In this document: piece after piece, positions 1 to 8,030 of the stretch
How the letters are laid out: every line of letters begins with the position of its first letter
Position numbering within the stretch: position 1 is the stretch's first letter
NCBI GenBank assembly: GCA_964648215.1
Contig: CAZYMF010000005.1
Location: 1-64,000, forward strand
Length of the DNA stretch: 64,000 bases
Reading direction: 5' to 3'
Source of the DNA: CAZYMF01 sp964648215
Lineage (GTDB): Bacteria > Desulfobacterota > Binatia > HRBIN30 > JACQVA1
The notes under the pieces: model-generated
The model's database searches: none
Told to the model about the DNA's origin: nothing
The model's input: the letters and a program-made list of their open reading frames with translations, nothing else
Position numbers and translations under genes: made by a program

Positions 1-36
1 GAGCTTGCTTGCATTCGCCGGCCGCGTTGGCCATGC

Positions 37-60
37 ATAGGAGGCGCGGGCGCGCGCCCG
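37..60. repeat. GC-rich palindromic stretch upstream of the first gene
   Basis: A GC-only run here contains the self-complementary core GGGCGCGCGCCC. It could be the end of a terminator for a gene to the left of the window, but no T-tract follows. The first 81 bases otherwise hold no gene that I can see. Confidence 0.25.
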
Positions 61-81
61 CCGGGAAGGACGAGGCGAGAC

Positions 82-633
82 ATGAAAGCCAGTGATTGTG
101 TGCTGTACAGCGGTGGGCTCAAGGGGGCGGAGGCGGCTTTCGGCGCCGCCGCCGAGCGCCACGGGGTCGAGGAGGTGAATTTCACCTTCGAGGACCACGA
201 GATCGAGCGCCAGCGCGGGGTACGAACGCTCTCCCACGCCGAGCTGCAGCACGGGGACGTGAGCCTGGCGTACGTGTCGAAGCTGATGAACCGCCGTTAT
301 CCCGACACGGACTACATCAAGAAGGTGCTGCAGACGATCTGGCATCAGGTAAACAGCGCGCAGGAGATCTACGTCGTCGGCAAGGTACTGGAGAACGGCA
401 CCGTCATGGGTGGCACGGGTTGGGGCGCGGAGTTCGCCAAGCTGTGCAACAAGCCGCTCTTCGTCTTCGATCAGGACCGCGACGAGTGGGAGCACTGGAC
501 GGGAGCGGCGTGGGAGCTGTGCCGCCTGCCCGTCGTCGGCCACCCGCACTTTGCCGGCACCGGAACGCGTTCCTTGCGCGACAACGGCGCGGCGGCCATC
601 GAGGGCCTGTTCGAACGCTCGTTCAAATCCTGA
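82..633 (+). CDS. SLOG/LOG-like Rossmann nucleotide-binding protein, function unknown
   Basis: This is a complete 183-residue soluble protein with no signal peptide or membrane segment. It shows the layout of SLOG/LOG-type Rossmann folds, which bind nucleotides or sugars. There is an N-terminal strand ending in SGG (residues 10-12), a mid-protein hydrophobic strand YVVG (97-100), and a glycine-rich GGTGWG turn (110-115) followed by a helix and the strand LFVFD. A GAGGCGAG-type ribosome-binding site precedes the ATG. The next gene follows after about 30 bases, so they may be co-transcribed. SLOG members include DprA and phosphoribohydrolases, but the PGGxGTxxE signature of LOG enzymes is not present, so I assign no enzyme activity. 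The fold call is inferred from pattern, not from a search. Confidence 0.6.
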   Translation: MKASDCVLYSGGLKGAEAAFGAAAERHGVEEVNFTFEDHEIERQRGVRTLSHAELQHGDVSLAYVSKLMNRRYPDTDYIKKVLQTIWHQVNSAQEIYVVGKVLENGTVMGGTGWGAEFAKLCNKPLFVFDQDRDEWEHWTGAAWELCRLPVVGHPHFAGTGTRSLRDNGAAAIEGLFERSFKS

Positions 634-666
634 GCAAGGCCGGGCCGCGAGGGTGGAGGTGAGGCG

Positions 667-1839
667 ATGACCCGTTGGGTGAGGCTGTTTGGCGTGGTTG
701 TGGCGGTGTGGCTGGTGGCCTCCTCAGCGTGGGCCGAGCCCTACATCGCCGTGCGGGAAGGCTATCGCTGCAGCGGTTGCCACACCAACATCACCGGCGG
801 CGGCAAACGCACCGACATCGTCAGCGTGCATCCCCGCCAGCTGCTCCACTACCCGATGTTCCTCGGCACCTTTGCCAAGCCGCTGGATCATTTCAGCGGC
901 GAGGTGAACAAGTACATCGGCATCGGCGCCGACGTCCGTTTCAGCGAGACCGCGACCTTCCAGGACCGGGGATCCAACGGACGCGTCGACAACAACAAGG
1001 TGTTCCGCGGTCGCCTGGAGAGCAACTCGCTCGACACGACCGAAGCCGTCGCTTACCTGGAGGTGCGGCTCATCCCCGACCACCTCAGCTTCTATCTCGA
1101 TCAGCGGTTCGCTCCCAACACCGATACGCGCGAGGTGTTTGGACTGCTGCGCGGTCTGCCGGCCAACGGCTTCATCAAGGCGGGTCGCATGTTCCTGCCG
1201 TACGGGTTGCAGCTGCAGGACGACTCGGCGTTCATTCGCGGCGGCCGCAACGGCTCGGCGACGACGAACTTCAGCTTCAACACGCGCCAGTCGGGCCTCG
1301 AGGTGGGTATCGAGCCCGGGCCCTACAGCGCGATCGTCGCCGTGTCGGACGGCTCGGCCGGGGATCGGGATGTGTGGGTGACCGGGACCGTGTCGGCGAT
1401 CTGGACCGACCTTCCGATCGTGCGCAACGTGCTGCTCGGCGGCTCGGCGGCGCACATGGGGGGCTCGTCGGAGAATACCGAGTTCGGCTTCTTCGGCGGC
1501 ACCAACCTCGGTCCGGTCACCGGGCTGGCCGAGGCCGATTTCCTCAACACGCGGACGTCGACGTCCAACGGCAATCAGGGCACTTTCATCGCCTACGGCG
1601 AGCTCGACTACCTGCTCTTCGGGTGGATGAACGTGAAGGCCGCCATCGACTACGCCGACGACGACGGCGACCTCTCCTCGCGCGCCGACGACAGCGAGAA
1701 CCGGGTCAGCTTCGGCCTCGAGCCGTTTCTCAACCGCTTCGTGCAGACGCGGCTGTTCTACCGGATCGGCAACGGTGTGCGCTCGATGGCGAACCACAAT
1801 CAGAACGTCCTGCTCGCCGAGCTGCACCTGTTCTTCTGA
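667..1839 (+). CDS. Exported monoheme cytochrome c / outer-membrane beta-barrel protein
   Basis: This 390-residue protein has a clear signal peptide (residues 1 to about 23, ending in SAWA). One heme c attachment motif CSGCH lies at 35-39, soon after the predicted mature N terminus. The rest lacks hydrophobic helices. It is rich in alternating aromatic and small residues and ends in HLFF, which is the aromatic C terminus expected of an outer-membrane beta-barrel inserted by the Bam complex. Together these suggest a porin-like barrel with a periplasmic heme plug, possibly for electron transfer. Porins with an N-terminal heme-binding segment occur in Deltaproteobacteria-like genomes. The substrate is unknown. 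The gene ends 16 bases before the converging CoA-lyase gene. Confidence 0.65.
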   Translation: MTRWVRLFGVVVAVWLVASSAWAEPYIAVREGYRCSGCHTNITGGGKRTDIVSVHPRQLLHYPMFLGTFAKPLDHFSGEVNKYIGIGADVRFSETATFQDRGSNGRVDNNKVFRGRLESNSLDTTEAVAYLEVRLIPDHLSFYLDQRFAPNTDTREVFGLLRGLPANGFIKAGRMFLPYGLQLQDDSAFIRGGRNGSATTNFSFNTRQSGLEVGIEPGPYSAIVAVSDGSAGDRDVWVTGTVSAIWTDLPIVRNVLLGGSAAHMGGSSENTEFGFFGGTNLGPVTGLAEADFLNTRTSTSNGNQGTFIAYGELDYLLFGWMNVKAAIDYADDDGDLSSRADDSENRVSFGLEPFLNRFVQTRLFYRIGNGVRSMANHNQNVLLAELHLFF

Positions 1840-1854
1840 CGACTGGCGGCCGGC

Positions 1855-2892
1855 TCAGTTGGTCCGGCGCATGAGCTCGAGGATGTCGTACCCCGTCACG
1901 CTCCGGCTCTTGGCGGCTTGCTCGGCGAGGTAGGCGCTCTCCACAGTGCCCGACTGAACGCCCTTGGCGAGGTCCATGAGGGCGATCTTGATCGTGGCCT
2001 CGTCGATCATTTCCCCGGTCTCGGGATCGGCCATCGAGCCGCCGCCCTTCTGGTGGTACAGCTCGATCACTCGCTTGGCATAGTCGATCTGCTCGCCCGT
2101 GGGCGAGTAGCAGGCGTTGGCGATCTTGGCCTGCTGCGGGTGGATGATCCACGTGCCGTCCATGCCGAGCGCGGCCGACCCCAGGTTCTTCGCCCGCAGG
2201 CCGTCCTCGATCTTCTTGACCTGCGCCGGCGAGTCGTCCTTGCGCACCAGACGCAGGTAGACGTTGTCGACGGCGTGCAGGCCGGCGGCCTTCGCGGCCA
2301 CCACCATCGACTGCTTGGCGTAGTGGAAGTTCTGGTTCTGATTGTCGACGATCTCGTGGATGCCGAGCGTCGCCGCGAAGTCGGCGATGCCGAAGACCAG
2401 GCCGCACATGCGATCGGAAGCGGTGGCGATCTCGTAGGCCTTGACCAGGGCGTGCGGCGTCTCGATCAGCGACTCGATCTGCAACCGGTACTTCCAGCCG
2501 CCGCGACGCTCGAGGTCGTCCAACAGCTTGGCAACGTAGATGATGTCCTCGGGGCCGCGCGTCTTCGGCAGCATGATGCCGTGGAAGCGATTGGGGGCGC
2601 CGAGCATGACCGCCTCCATGTCGCCGTAGAAGAAGCGCGAGTGGATGTTGTTCGGGCGCACGCTGACGACCTTCTGGCCGAAGTCGAGAGAGTTGAGCGC
2701 CTCGACCATCACCTTGCGGCTCTTCTCGCCCTTGAACTCGTAGGGACACGCATCCTCGAAATCCGCCATCACCAGATCCACCGGCGATTTCTTCGGGTCG
2801 GCGGCGTTCTCGTGCAGCTTGAGGTTGTGGCCGGGATAGGTCTGCTCGGTCCGCGGGATGACCAGGCGGCGACCTCCGTCGAGTACGAACAT
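1855..2892 (-). CDS. HpcH/HpaI (CitE-type) CoA-ester lyase, malyl-CoA / beta-methylmalyl-CoA lyase-like
   Basis: This 345-residue TIM-barrel protein belongs to the HpcH/HpaI aldolase/citrate-lyase-beta family. Members cleave or form malyl-CoA, citramalyl-CoA or methylmalyl-CoA, or hydrolyse malyl-CoA. Visible family marks are DFEDACP (residues 44-50), the MLPKTRG strand, the IESLIETPHAL acidic site, FGIADFAATLG with its metal-binding aspartate, and the C-terminal GMDGTWIIHPQQ segment. GGAAGGGGA precedes the ATG. The gene is divergent from a long acyl-CoA dehydrogenase across 271 bases. That pairing suggests an ethylmalonyl-CoA-pathway-like role, but a citramalyl-CoA lyase or a malyl-CoA thioesterase would look the same at this level. 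Confidence 0.8.
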   Translation of the reverse strand: MFVLDGGRRLVIPRTEQTYPGHNLKLHENAADPKKSPVDLVMADFEDACPYEFKGEKSRKVMVEALNSLDFGQKVVSVRPNNIHSRFFYGDMEAVMLGAPNRFHGIMLPKTRGPEDIIYVAKLLDDLERRGGWKYRLQIESLIETPHALVKAYEIATASDRMCGLVFGIADFAATLGIHEIVDNQNQNFHYAKQSMVVAAKAAGLHAVDNVYLRLVRKDDSPAQVKKIEDGLRAKNLGSAALGMDGTWIIHPQQAKIANACYSPTGEQIDYAKRVIELYHQKGGGSMADPETGEMIDEATIKIALMDLAKGVQSGTVESAYLAEQAAKSRSVTGYDILELMRRTN

Positions 2893-3163
2893 GGCGTCCC
2901 CTTCCTGCGCGCCGAAAACGATGCGCTGCGTGTCGTTGGCTATGAATCACGGCGGGTACTATCTCCCCCGAGAAAGGTCAAATTAGCAGAAGTGCCGTGC
3001 TCCCGGGCGCGTTCTAATGGGCGGGCGGATGATCGAGACGGAGCCGCGGCCATGGACTAATGGACGACATTAGGCGGCCGAGCACTGGCCTCGCTGTCCG
3101 GGCGATGGTAAGAACGCAGTCTCCGGCAAGAACAAAATCAACCGCTCGTGGGGGAACAAGCGC
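2893..3163. other. Intergenic region between two divergent CoA-metabolism genes
   Basis: These 271 bases hold no supported ORF. They should contain the promoters of both divergent genes. On the minus strand there is a TTGACC hexamer near 2974-2979, but no convincing -10 element at 16-18 bases, so I do not call a promoter. No long inverted repeat suggesting an operator was seen. Confidence 0.4.
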
Positions 3164-4828
3164 ATGTCTGAGGTCAAGAGCAATCCGGTCGATCTCGCCG
3201 GCGTGGAGCAGCTGGTGGCGACCACCGATAGCGTCGTCCGCGAAGCCCTGGAGGTCGCCGGCAAGCGCACCGCGGGCGGGAAGGGCATCGACGACGAGCA
3301 GGTGCACTGCGAGCGCCTGGCGTACGCCGCCACCGAGGTCGCGGCGGCGCGTGATCTGCTGGCGTACGCCCAAGCGGCCGCGGCAGCGGGCCGTCGCGAC
3401 GCGACCGTGGAAGCGATGGCGGCGGTGTTCGCCGCCGAGGTGGCGCAGCGGCTGAGCAATCAGATCGACGCGCATCTCGACGAGTTCGGTGTGAGCGAGG
3501 AGCGGCTGAACGGCACGCTGGCGGCCCCGGCAGTCAAAGCGCTGGTGCGGCGCGCCGCCGCCGACGACGCGGTGCGAGCCATCGGGCGGCACGTCATCGA
3601 GCAACGCGGCGTGAATCACTGCTGGATCGACAACGACCTGGCGGTGATGACGCGCGACTCGGTGCGGCAGTTCGCCGAGGCGGAAGTGGCCCCGATCGCC
3701 GAGCACATCCATCGCAGTGACGACTTGGTGCCGGACTCCCTGATCGACAAGATGGCCGAGCTCGGCTTCTTCGGCATGTCGGTTCCCGAGGAGTTCGGTG
3801 GTGGCGGCATGGGCAACCTGGCCATGATCCTCACCACCGAGGAGCTGTCGCGTTGCTCGCTGGCGGCGGCGGGAAGCCTGATCACGCGGCCGGAGATCCT
3901 GACCAAGGCGCTGCTCAAGGGCGGCACCGACGCGCAGAAGCAGGCGTGGCTGGCGCCGATTGCCGCCGGCAAGGTCATGGTGGGGATTTCGGTCACCGAG
4001 CCGGACACCGGATCGGACGTGGCCTCGGTGAAGTGCCGCGCCGATGCCGGCGAGGCCGGGGGTAAGAAGGGGTACCTCCTCAACGGCGCCAAGGCGTGGT
4101 GCACGTTCGCCGGGCGCGCCAACGTCCTGGCATTGCTGGCGCGCACCGACCCCGATCCGAAGAAGGGCGCGCGCGGGCTCTCGCTGTTCATCGTCGAGAA
4201 GGACGTGTTTCCGGGCCATCAGTTCGAGATGAAACAGGCGACCGGCGGCGTTCTGGCGGGGAAGGCCGACGCCACGCCGGGGTATCGCGGCATGCATTCC
4301 TTCACCCTCAACTTCGACAACTACTTCGTCCCGGCGGAGAACCTGGTCGGCGAGCAGGGCGGGTTGAACAAGGGCTTCTACCTGCAGATGAACGGGTTCG
4401 CGGCCGGGCGGCTGCAGACCGGCGGGCGTGCCACCGGGCTGGCTCAGGCTGCACTCGAACGGACGGCGGAGTACGCCAACGATCGCAAGCAGTTCGGCGA
4501 GCCGATCGGAAAGTTCCAGTTGACGCAGTACAAGCTCGGGCGCATGGCGACCCACATCATGGCCGCGCGCCAGCTCACCTACGCCGCCGCTCTGGCCATG
4601 GACAGGGACGAGTCGATCGCCCTCGAGCCGGCGATGGCCAAGCTGTTCGCCTCGGACGTGGCGGTGTGGACGACGCAGGAGGGGCAGCTCCTTCACGGCG
4701 GCTGGGGTTACGCCGAGGAGTTCGCCATTTCGCGCTACGTCGTCGACGCCCAGGTGTTGCCGATCTTCGAGGGGGTGAAGCCGATCCTCGAGCTGAAAGT
4801 GATCGCGCGCAACCTGCTCGGAGCGTGA
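3164..4828 (+). CDS. Acyl-CoA dehydrogenase with long N-terminal extension, (2S)-methylsuccinyl-CoA dehydrogenase-like
   Basis: This 554-residue flavoprotein oxidises an acyl-CoA to the 2,3-enoyl-CoA, passing electrons through FAD to ETF. The canonical dehydrogenase starts only at about residue 160 (DSVRQFAEAEVAPIAEHI). It carries the family motifs VTEPDTGSDV, QFGEPIGKFQLTQYKLGRMA and LHGGWGYAEEF. The catalytic base is probably Glu536 in PIFEG. The first roughly 155 residues are helical and unusual, since typical acyl-CoA dehydrogenases have 380-400 residues. Methylsuccinyl-CoA dehydrogenase (Mcd) of the ethylmalonyl-CoA pathway is known to be about 550 residues with such an extension, and the divergent CoA lyase fits this. 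GGGGGAA lies eight bases before the ATG. A generic long acyl-CoA dehydrogenase remains possible. Confidence 0.85.
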   Translation: MSEVKSNPVDLAGVEQLVATTDSVVREALEVAGKRTAGGKGIDDEQVHCERLAYAATEVAAARDLLAYAQAAAAAGRRDATVEAMAAVFAAEVAQRLSNQIDAHLDEFGVSEERLNGTLAAPAVKALVRRAAADDAVRAIGRHVIEQRGVNHCWIDNDLAVMTRDSVRQFAEAEVAPIAEHIHRSDDLVPDSLIDKMAELGFFGMSVPEEFGGGGMGNLAMILTTEELSRCSLAAAGSLITRPEILTKALLKGGTDAQKQAWLAPIAAGKVMVGISVTEPDTGSDVASVKCRADAGEAGGKKGYLLNGAKAWCTFAGRANVLALLARTDPDPKKGARGLSLFIVEKDVFPGHQFEMKQATGGVLAGKADATPGYRGMHSFTLNFDNYFVPAENLVGEQGGLNKGFYLQMNGFAAGRLQTGGRATGLAQAALERTAEYANDRKQFGEPIGKFQLTQYKLGRMATHIMAARQLTYAAALAMDRDESIALEPAMAKLFASDVAVWTTQEGQLLHGGWGYAEEFAISRYVVDAQVLPIFEGVKPILELKVIARNLLGA

Positions 4829-4850
4829 AGCCGAGCCGCCGAGGCCGGTC

Positions 4851-5087
4851 ATGGCCGTGGTCCGAGACGCGCAAGAGGTGCAGATGCTGATCGAGGCGCG
4901 GGCGCGCGCGCAGCAGATGCTCGACGAGCTGGTGCGACGCCAGGCCGAGATCGAGGCCGCCGCCGCGGATCTTTCCGAGGAGCAGCTTGCCGAAGGGCGG
5001 GCGGCATTCCAGAAGGCGACTGAATCGGCGCGGCGGGTGGTGGAGAATCTGGACCAGGCGCTGAAGCTGATCGCTCCGGTGCAGTAG
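4851..5087 (+). CDS. Small coiled-coil protein, unknown function
   Basis: This 78-residue, highly charged protein is almost entirely predicted helix, rich in Ala, Glu, Gln and Arg with heptad-like spacing (for example ARARAQQMLDELVRRQAEIE). It has no cysteines, signal peptide or recognisable domain. It starts 23 bases after the acyl-CoA dehydrogenase and runs in the same direction, so it is probably in the same transcript. I do not recognise the family. Confidence 0.55.
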   Translation: MAVVRDAQEVQMLIEARARAQQMLDELVRRQAEIEAAAADLSEEQLAEGRAAFQKATESARRVVENLDQALKLIAPVQ

Positions 5088-5113
5088 CCGTCGAGCCCGC
5101 CGGGTCGGCTCGC

Positions 5114-5152
5114 GACGGCCTGCGGGCCGTCCGGCGCTTGCGCTAGCGCCGG
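5114..5152. terminator. Two adjacent GC-rich hairpins between genes
   Basis: Two neighbouring inverted repeats lie in the 106-base gap before the glutathione transferase: GACGGCC/GGCCGTC at 5114-5131 with a four-base loop, and CCGGCGCT/AGCGCCGG at 5131-5152 with a six-base loop. They share base 5131, so they compete or stack. There is no T-tract, so termination would be weak or factor-dependent. Confidence 0.35.
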
Positions 5153-5193
5153 CGCTCGCCGATACTCGCCGCAACCGCACGGAAGGAGACAGC

Positions 5194-5841
5194 ATGAAGC
5201 TCTACAACATGAACCTGAGCAACTTCGCGTCGAAGTGCCGCCTGGTGATTTACGAGAAAGGCGCGCCGGTGGAGATCGTGCCGATTCCCGGCGACGATCT
5301 GAAGTCGCCCGACTACCTCAAGATCTATCCCCTGGGAAAGACGCCGGCGCTGCAGGTCGACGGCCAGATCATCGGCGAATCCGAGGTCATCAACGAGTAC
5401 CTCGAGGAGAAGTTCCCCGACAAGCCGCTGCTGCCCAAAGGGGCGGAGGATCGCGCCCGGGCCCGCTCGATCAGCCGCTTTCACGACCTGTATCTGGAGC
5501 CGCCGCTGCGCGCGCTGTTCCCGCAGGTGAGCGCCAAGGAGAAGGATCAGAAGCTGATCGCGGAGAAGCTGGCCGAGATCAAGACGCGATTCGACCAGCT
5601 CGAGGGGATGCTGTCGAGCGGGCCGTACGCCGTCGGCGCCGCCTTCACGCTCGCCGACTGCGCCCTGGTGCCGACGATGTTCTTCGCCAACCTGCTGTTG
5701 CCGATGATGGGGGCGAGCTCTCCCACCGAGGGGCATCCCAAGGTCGCGGCGTGGTGGGCAAAGGCGCAGGAGCGCCCGTCGGTGCAGAAGGTGCTGGGCG
5801 AGCAGCAAGAGGCGCTGATGAAGATGCAGCAACAGCGCTGA
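5194..5841 (+). CDS. Glutathione S-transferase family protein
   Basis: This complete 215-residue cytosolic protein has the thioredoxin-like N-terminal GST domain and the helical C-terminal domain. The glutathione-binding segment is recognisable as PLGKTPALQVDGQIIGESEVINEYLEE (residues about 46-72), with the conserved cis-proline and the ES pair that contact glutathione. The C-terminal half contains the usual N-capping region ALFTLADCALVP-like (here AFTLADCALVP). A GGAAGGAG ribosome-binding site precedes the ATG. The substrate is unknown; related enzymes include detoxifying transferases and maleylacetoacetate isomerases. The following alcohol dehydrogenase is in the same direction with a 55-base gap. 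Confidence 0.88.
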   Translation: MKLYNMNLSNFASKCRLVIYEKGAPVEIVPIPGDDLKSPDYLKIYPLGKTPALQVDGQIIGESEVINEYLEEKFPDKPLLPKGAEDRARARSISRFHDLYLEPPLRALFPQVSAKEKDQKLIAEKLAEIKTRFDQLEGMLSSGPYAVGAAFTLADCALVPTMFFANLLLPMMGASSPTEGHPKVAAWWAKAQERPSVQKVLGEQQEALMKMQQQR

Positions 5842-5896
5842 GGAGAAGCGGTTCCAACAGGTCGGGGCGGAGGCGCCGCCGCGGCGGGAGGACGTC

Positions 5897-6907
5897 ATGC
5901 GAGCGATGGTTCTGGAATCGCCGGCGCCCATCGATACGGCGCCGCTGCGCCTGTGCCAGCGCCCGGTGCCGGAGCCGGGCCCGGGTGAGCTGCGCATCCG
6001 GGTGAGAATCTGCGGCATCTGTCGCACCGACCTGCACGTGATCGAAGGCGAGCTGCCGCGGCAACGCCCGCAGCTCGTTCCCGGCCACCAGGTAGTCGGC
6101 GTGGTCGATCGGCTGGGCGAAGGTGCCGATCGCTTCGCGGTCGGGATGCGCGTGGGCATCGCCTGGTTGCGGTCCACTTGCGGGCAATGCGGGTACTGCC
6201 GCGCCGGGAAGGAAAATCTCTGTCAGCGGGCGCGCTTTACCGGCTATCACGAGGACGGCGGCTTCGCCGACTACGCGGTCGTGCCGCAGGCGTACGCGTA
6301 TGCGCTGCCGGCGGCGATCGGCGACGCCGAGGCGTCGCCCCTGTTGTGTGCCGGTATCATCGGCTTCCGGGCGTTGCGCCGAGCGGAGATGACGCCCGGC
6401 TGCCGGCTGGGTCTGTACGGGTTCGGAGCCTCGGCGCACATCGCCATCCAGGTAGCACGCCATCTCGGCTGTCGGGTGTTCGTGATGACCCGGGACGAGC
6501 GCCATCGCTCCCTGGCGCGAGAGCTGGGAGCGGAGTGGACCGGCGCGGCCGACGCTCCACCTCCGGAGAAGCTCGACAGCGCGGTCCTGTTTGCGCCGGC
6601 GGGGGAGCTGGTGCTCCCGGCGCTCGCAGCGCTCGATTACGGGGGCACGCTGGCACTGGCCGGCATCTATCTCACGGACATTCCCCGACTGGAGTACGAG
6701 CGGCACCTGTTTCACGAGAAGAACCTGCGCAGCGTAACGGCCAACACACGGGAAGACGGCGAGGAGCTGCTGCGCCTCGCGGGCGAGATTCCGATCCGGC
6801 CGCACACCACCAGCTTCCCCCTCGAGCAGGCCAACGAGGCGCTGCAGCGCCTCAAGCACGATGCCATCGCCGGGGCCGGGGTTCTGCAGGTGAGTGCGGC
6901 GGACTGA
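5897..6907 (+). CDS. Zinc-dependent alcohol dehydrogenase (MDR family)
   Basis: This 336-residue medium-chain dehydrogenase has an N-terminal GroES-like domain. The catalytic-zinc ligands appear in CGICRTDLH (Cys about 36) and in the GHQVVG segment. The structural-zinc cysteines are in CGQCGYCRAGKENLC. The NAD(P)-binding Rossmann fold begins at GLYGFGASAHIAIQ. The AdhP/AdhA-like pattern fits a primary alcohol or aldehyde substrate, but specificity cannot be read from sequence. GGGAGG precedes the ATG at good spacing. It lies between a GST gene and an enoyl-CoA hydratase gene, both in the same direction. Confidence 0.88.
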   Translation: MRAMVLESPAPIDTAPLRLCQRPVPEPGPGELRIRVRICGICRTDLHVIEGELPRQRPQLVPGHQVVGVVDRLGEGADRFAVGMRVGIAWLRSTCGQCGYCRAGKENLCQRARFTGYHEDGGFADYAVVPQAYAYALPAAIGDAEASPLLCAGIIGFRALRRAEMTPGCRLGLYGFGASAHIAIQVARHLGCRVFVMTRDERHRSLARELGAEWTGAADAPPPEKLDSAVLFAPAGELVLPALAALDYGGTLALAGIYLTDIPRLEYERHLFHEKNLRSVTANTREDGEELLRLAGEIPIRPHTTSFPLEQANEALQRLKHDAIAGAGVLQVSAAD

Positions 6908-6919
6908 CGGGGCGGGCGC

Positions 6920-6947
6920 TTGTCGCCGGCGAGCGGTTTGCTATAGG
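6920..6947 (+). promoter_or_regulatory. Possible sigma-70 promoter before the enoyl-CoA hydratase gene
   Basis: TTGTCG (6920-6925) and TATAGG (6942-6947) are separated by 16 bases. Each matches four of six consensus positions. It lies 60 bases before the ATG at 7007, which has its own GGAGG site. Found by eye and not scored. Confidence 0.35.
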
Positions 6948-7006
6948 TCGCTTCGCCCGGCGTCGTGCAACCGGCGAGCGGCCGGAAAACACTGGAGGTG
7001 ATTCCC

Positions 7007-7786
7007 ATGGGCTACGAGTTCGTGAAGTACGAGAAGGAAGGGCATCTGGCGCGTATCACCATCAACCGGCCCGAAGTAATGAATGCGTTGCACCCCCCGG
7101 CAAACAAGGAGCTGACGGCGATCTTCGACGATTTCGCCGAAGATCCCGAATGTTGGGTGGCGATCCTCACCGGAGCCGGAGAAAAGGCATTCTCCGCCGG
7201 CAACGACCTGAAGTATTCGGCCGAGCACGGCATGGGTGCGTCGGCCTTGGGCAAGGCCGGGTTTGGCGGCATCACCGCCCGCTTCGACCTGTTCAAACCG
7301 GTGGTCGCGGCCGTCAACGGCTTCGCGCTCGGCGGCGGTTTCGAGATCGCCCTGGCCTGCGACATCATCGTCGCCGCCGAGCACGCGCGCTTCGGCCTGC
7401 CGGAGCCGAAGGTCGGCTTGGCCGCCCTCGCCGGCGGCATGCAACGTCTGCCGCGGCATGTGCCTCCCAAGATCGCCATGGGCATGATGCTGACGGGGAA
7501 ACACATCCTGGCGGACGAAGCGCACCGGCTCGGTATCGTCAACGAGGTGGTGCCGGGCAAGGACCTCGCGGCGACCGCCGAGCGATGGGCCAATGAGATC
7601 CTGGAGTGCTCGCCGACGTCGGTGCGGGCGACGAAGCAGGTGGCGTTGCAGAGCGAGGGGATGCCGCTGGAGCAGTCGCTGAGCAAATCCTACCCACTGA
7701 TCGGGGCCCTGTTCGGCTCCGAGGACATGATGGAAGGCGTGATGGCCTTTGCGCAAAAGCGCAAGCCGCAGTGGAAGGGAAAGTAG
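7007..7786 (+). CDS. Enoyl-CoA hydratase/isomerase (crotonase family)
   Basis: This 259-residue crotonase-fold enzyme would hydrate or isomerise an enoyl-CoA. The oxyanion-hole signatures are present as FSAGNDLKY (residues about 64-72) and GFALGGGFEIALACD (about 104-118). A glutamate-containing PEPKVGLAALAG segment sits where the catalytic acids of the family lie. I chose the ATG at 7007 because GGAGG lies eight bases upstream; a longer reading from 6965 has no such site and adds unrelated residues. Acyl-CoA chemistry matches the acyl-CoA dehydrogenase upstream, although the exact pathway is unknown. Confidence 0.9.
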   Translation: MGYEFVKYEKEGHLARITINRPEVMNALHPPANKELTAIFDDFAEDPECWVAILTGAGEKAFSAGNDLKYSAEHGMGASALGKAGFGGITARFDLFKPVVAAVNGFALGGGFEIALACDIIVAAEHARFGLPEPKVGLAALAGGMQRLPRHVPPKIAMGMMLTGKHILADEAHRLGIVNEVVPGKDLAATAERWANEILECSPTSVRATKQVALQSEGMPLEQSLSKSYPLIGALFGSEDMMEGVMAFAQKRKPQWKGK

Positions 7787-7815
7787 CCCCGGGCCACACC
7801 GGCGCGCCGAAGACA

Positions 7816-7850
7816 CAAAGAGCCCGGGGACAAAATCCCCGGGCTCTTTG
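7816..7850. terminator. Strong, probably bidirectional intrinsic terminator
   Basis: A perfect 15-base stem, CAAAGAGCCCGGGGA with its complement, encloses a five-base loop (CAAAA). It sits between the converging enoyl-CoA hydratase gene and tRNA-Gly. Both flanks carry short T-rich stretches in their reading direction, so it can end transcription from either side. Confidence 0.85.
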
Positions 7851-7861
7851 CGTTTGCCGAG

Positions 7862-7935
7862 AGCGGGTGACCGGGATCGAACCGGCGACTTCAACCTTGG
7901 CAAGGTTGCGCTCTAGCCAGCTGAGCTACACCCGC
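7862..7935 (-). tRNA. tRNA-Gly (anticodon GCC)
   Basis: The reverse complement folds into a full cloverleaf of 74 bases. The acceptor arm is GCGGGTG/CACCCGC, the D arm GCTC/GAGC and the anticodon arm CAACC/GGTTG with loop TTGCCAA. The T arm has the TTCGATC loop, and the discriminator is U. The anticodon GCC reads glycine codons GGC and GGT. CCA is not encoded. A strong hairpin terminator follows on its 3' side. Confidence 0.95.
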
Positions 7936-8030
7936 ATGGCGCTTTTCTTAGCCGAGGAAGGGGCACGTGTCAAAAGCCGTTCCGCGGGGCGCGGTGCGAA
8001 TATTGCGTGGGGGCTCAACGTCCAACAGTC

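Noticed and set aside
3014..4852. A 612-residue ORF on the minus strand across the acyl-CoA dehydrogenase
   Set aside because: It is a frame shadow of the well-supported plus-strand gene, with His/Arg-rich composition typical of GC-rich antisense frames and no family motif.
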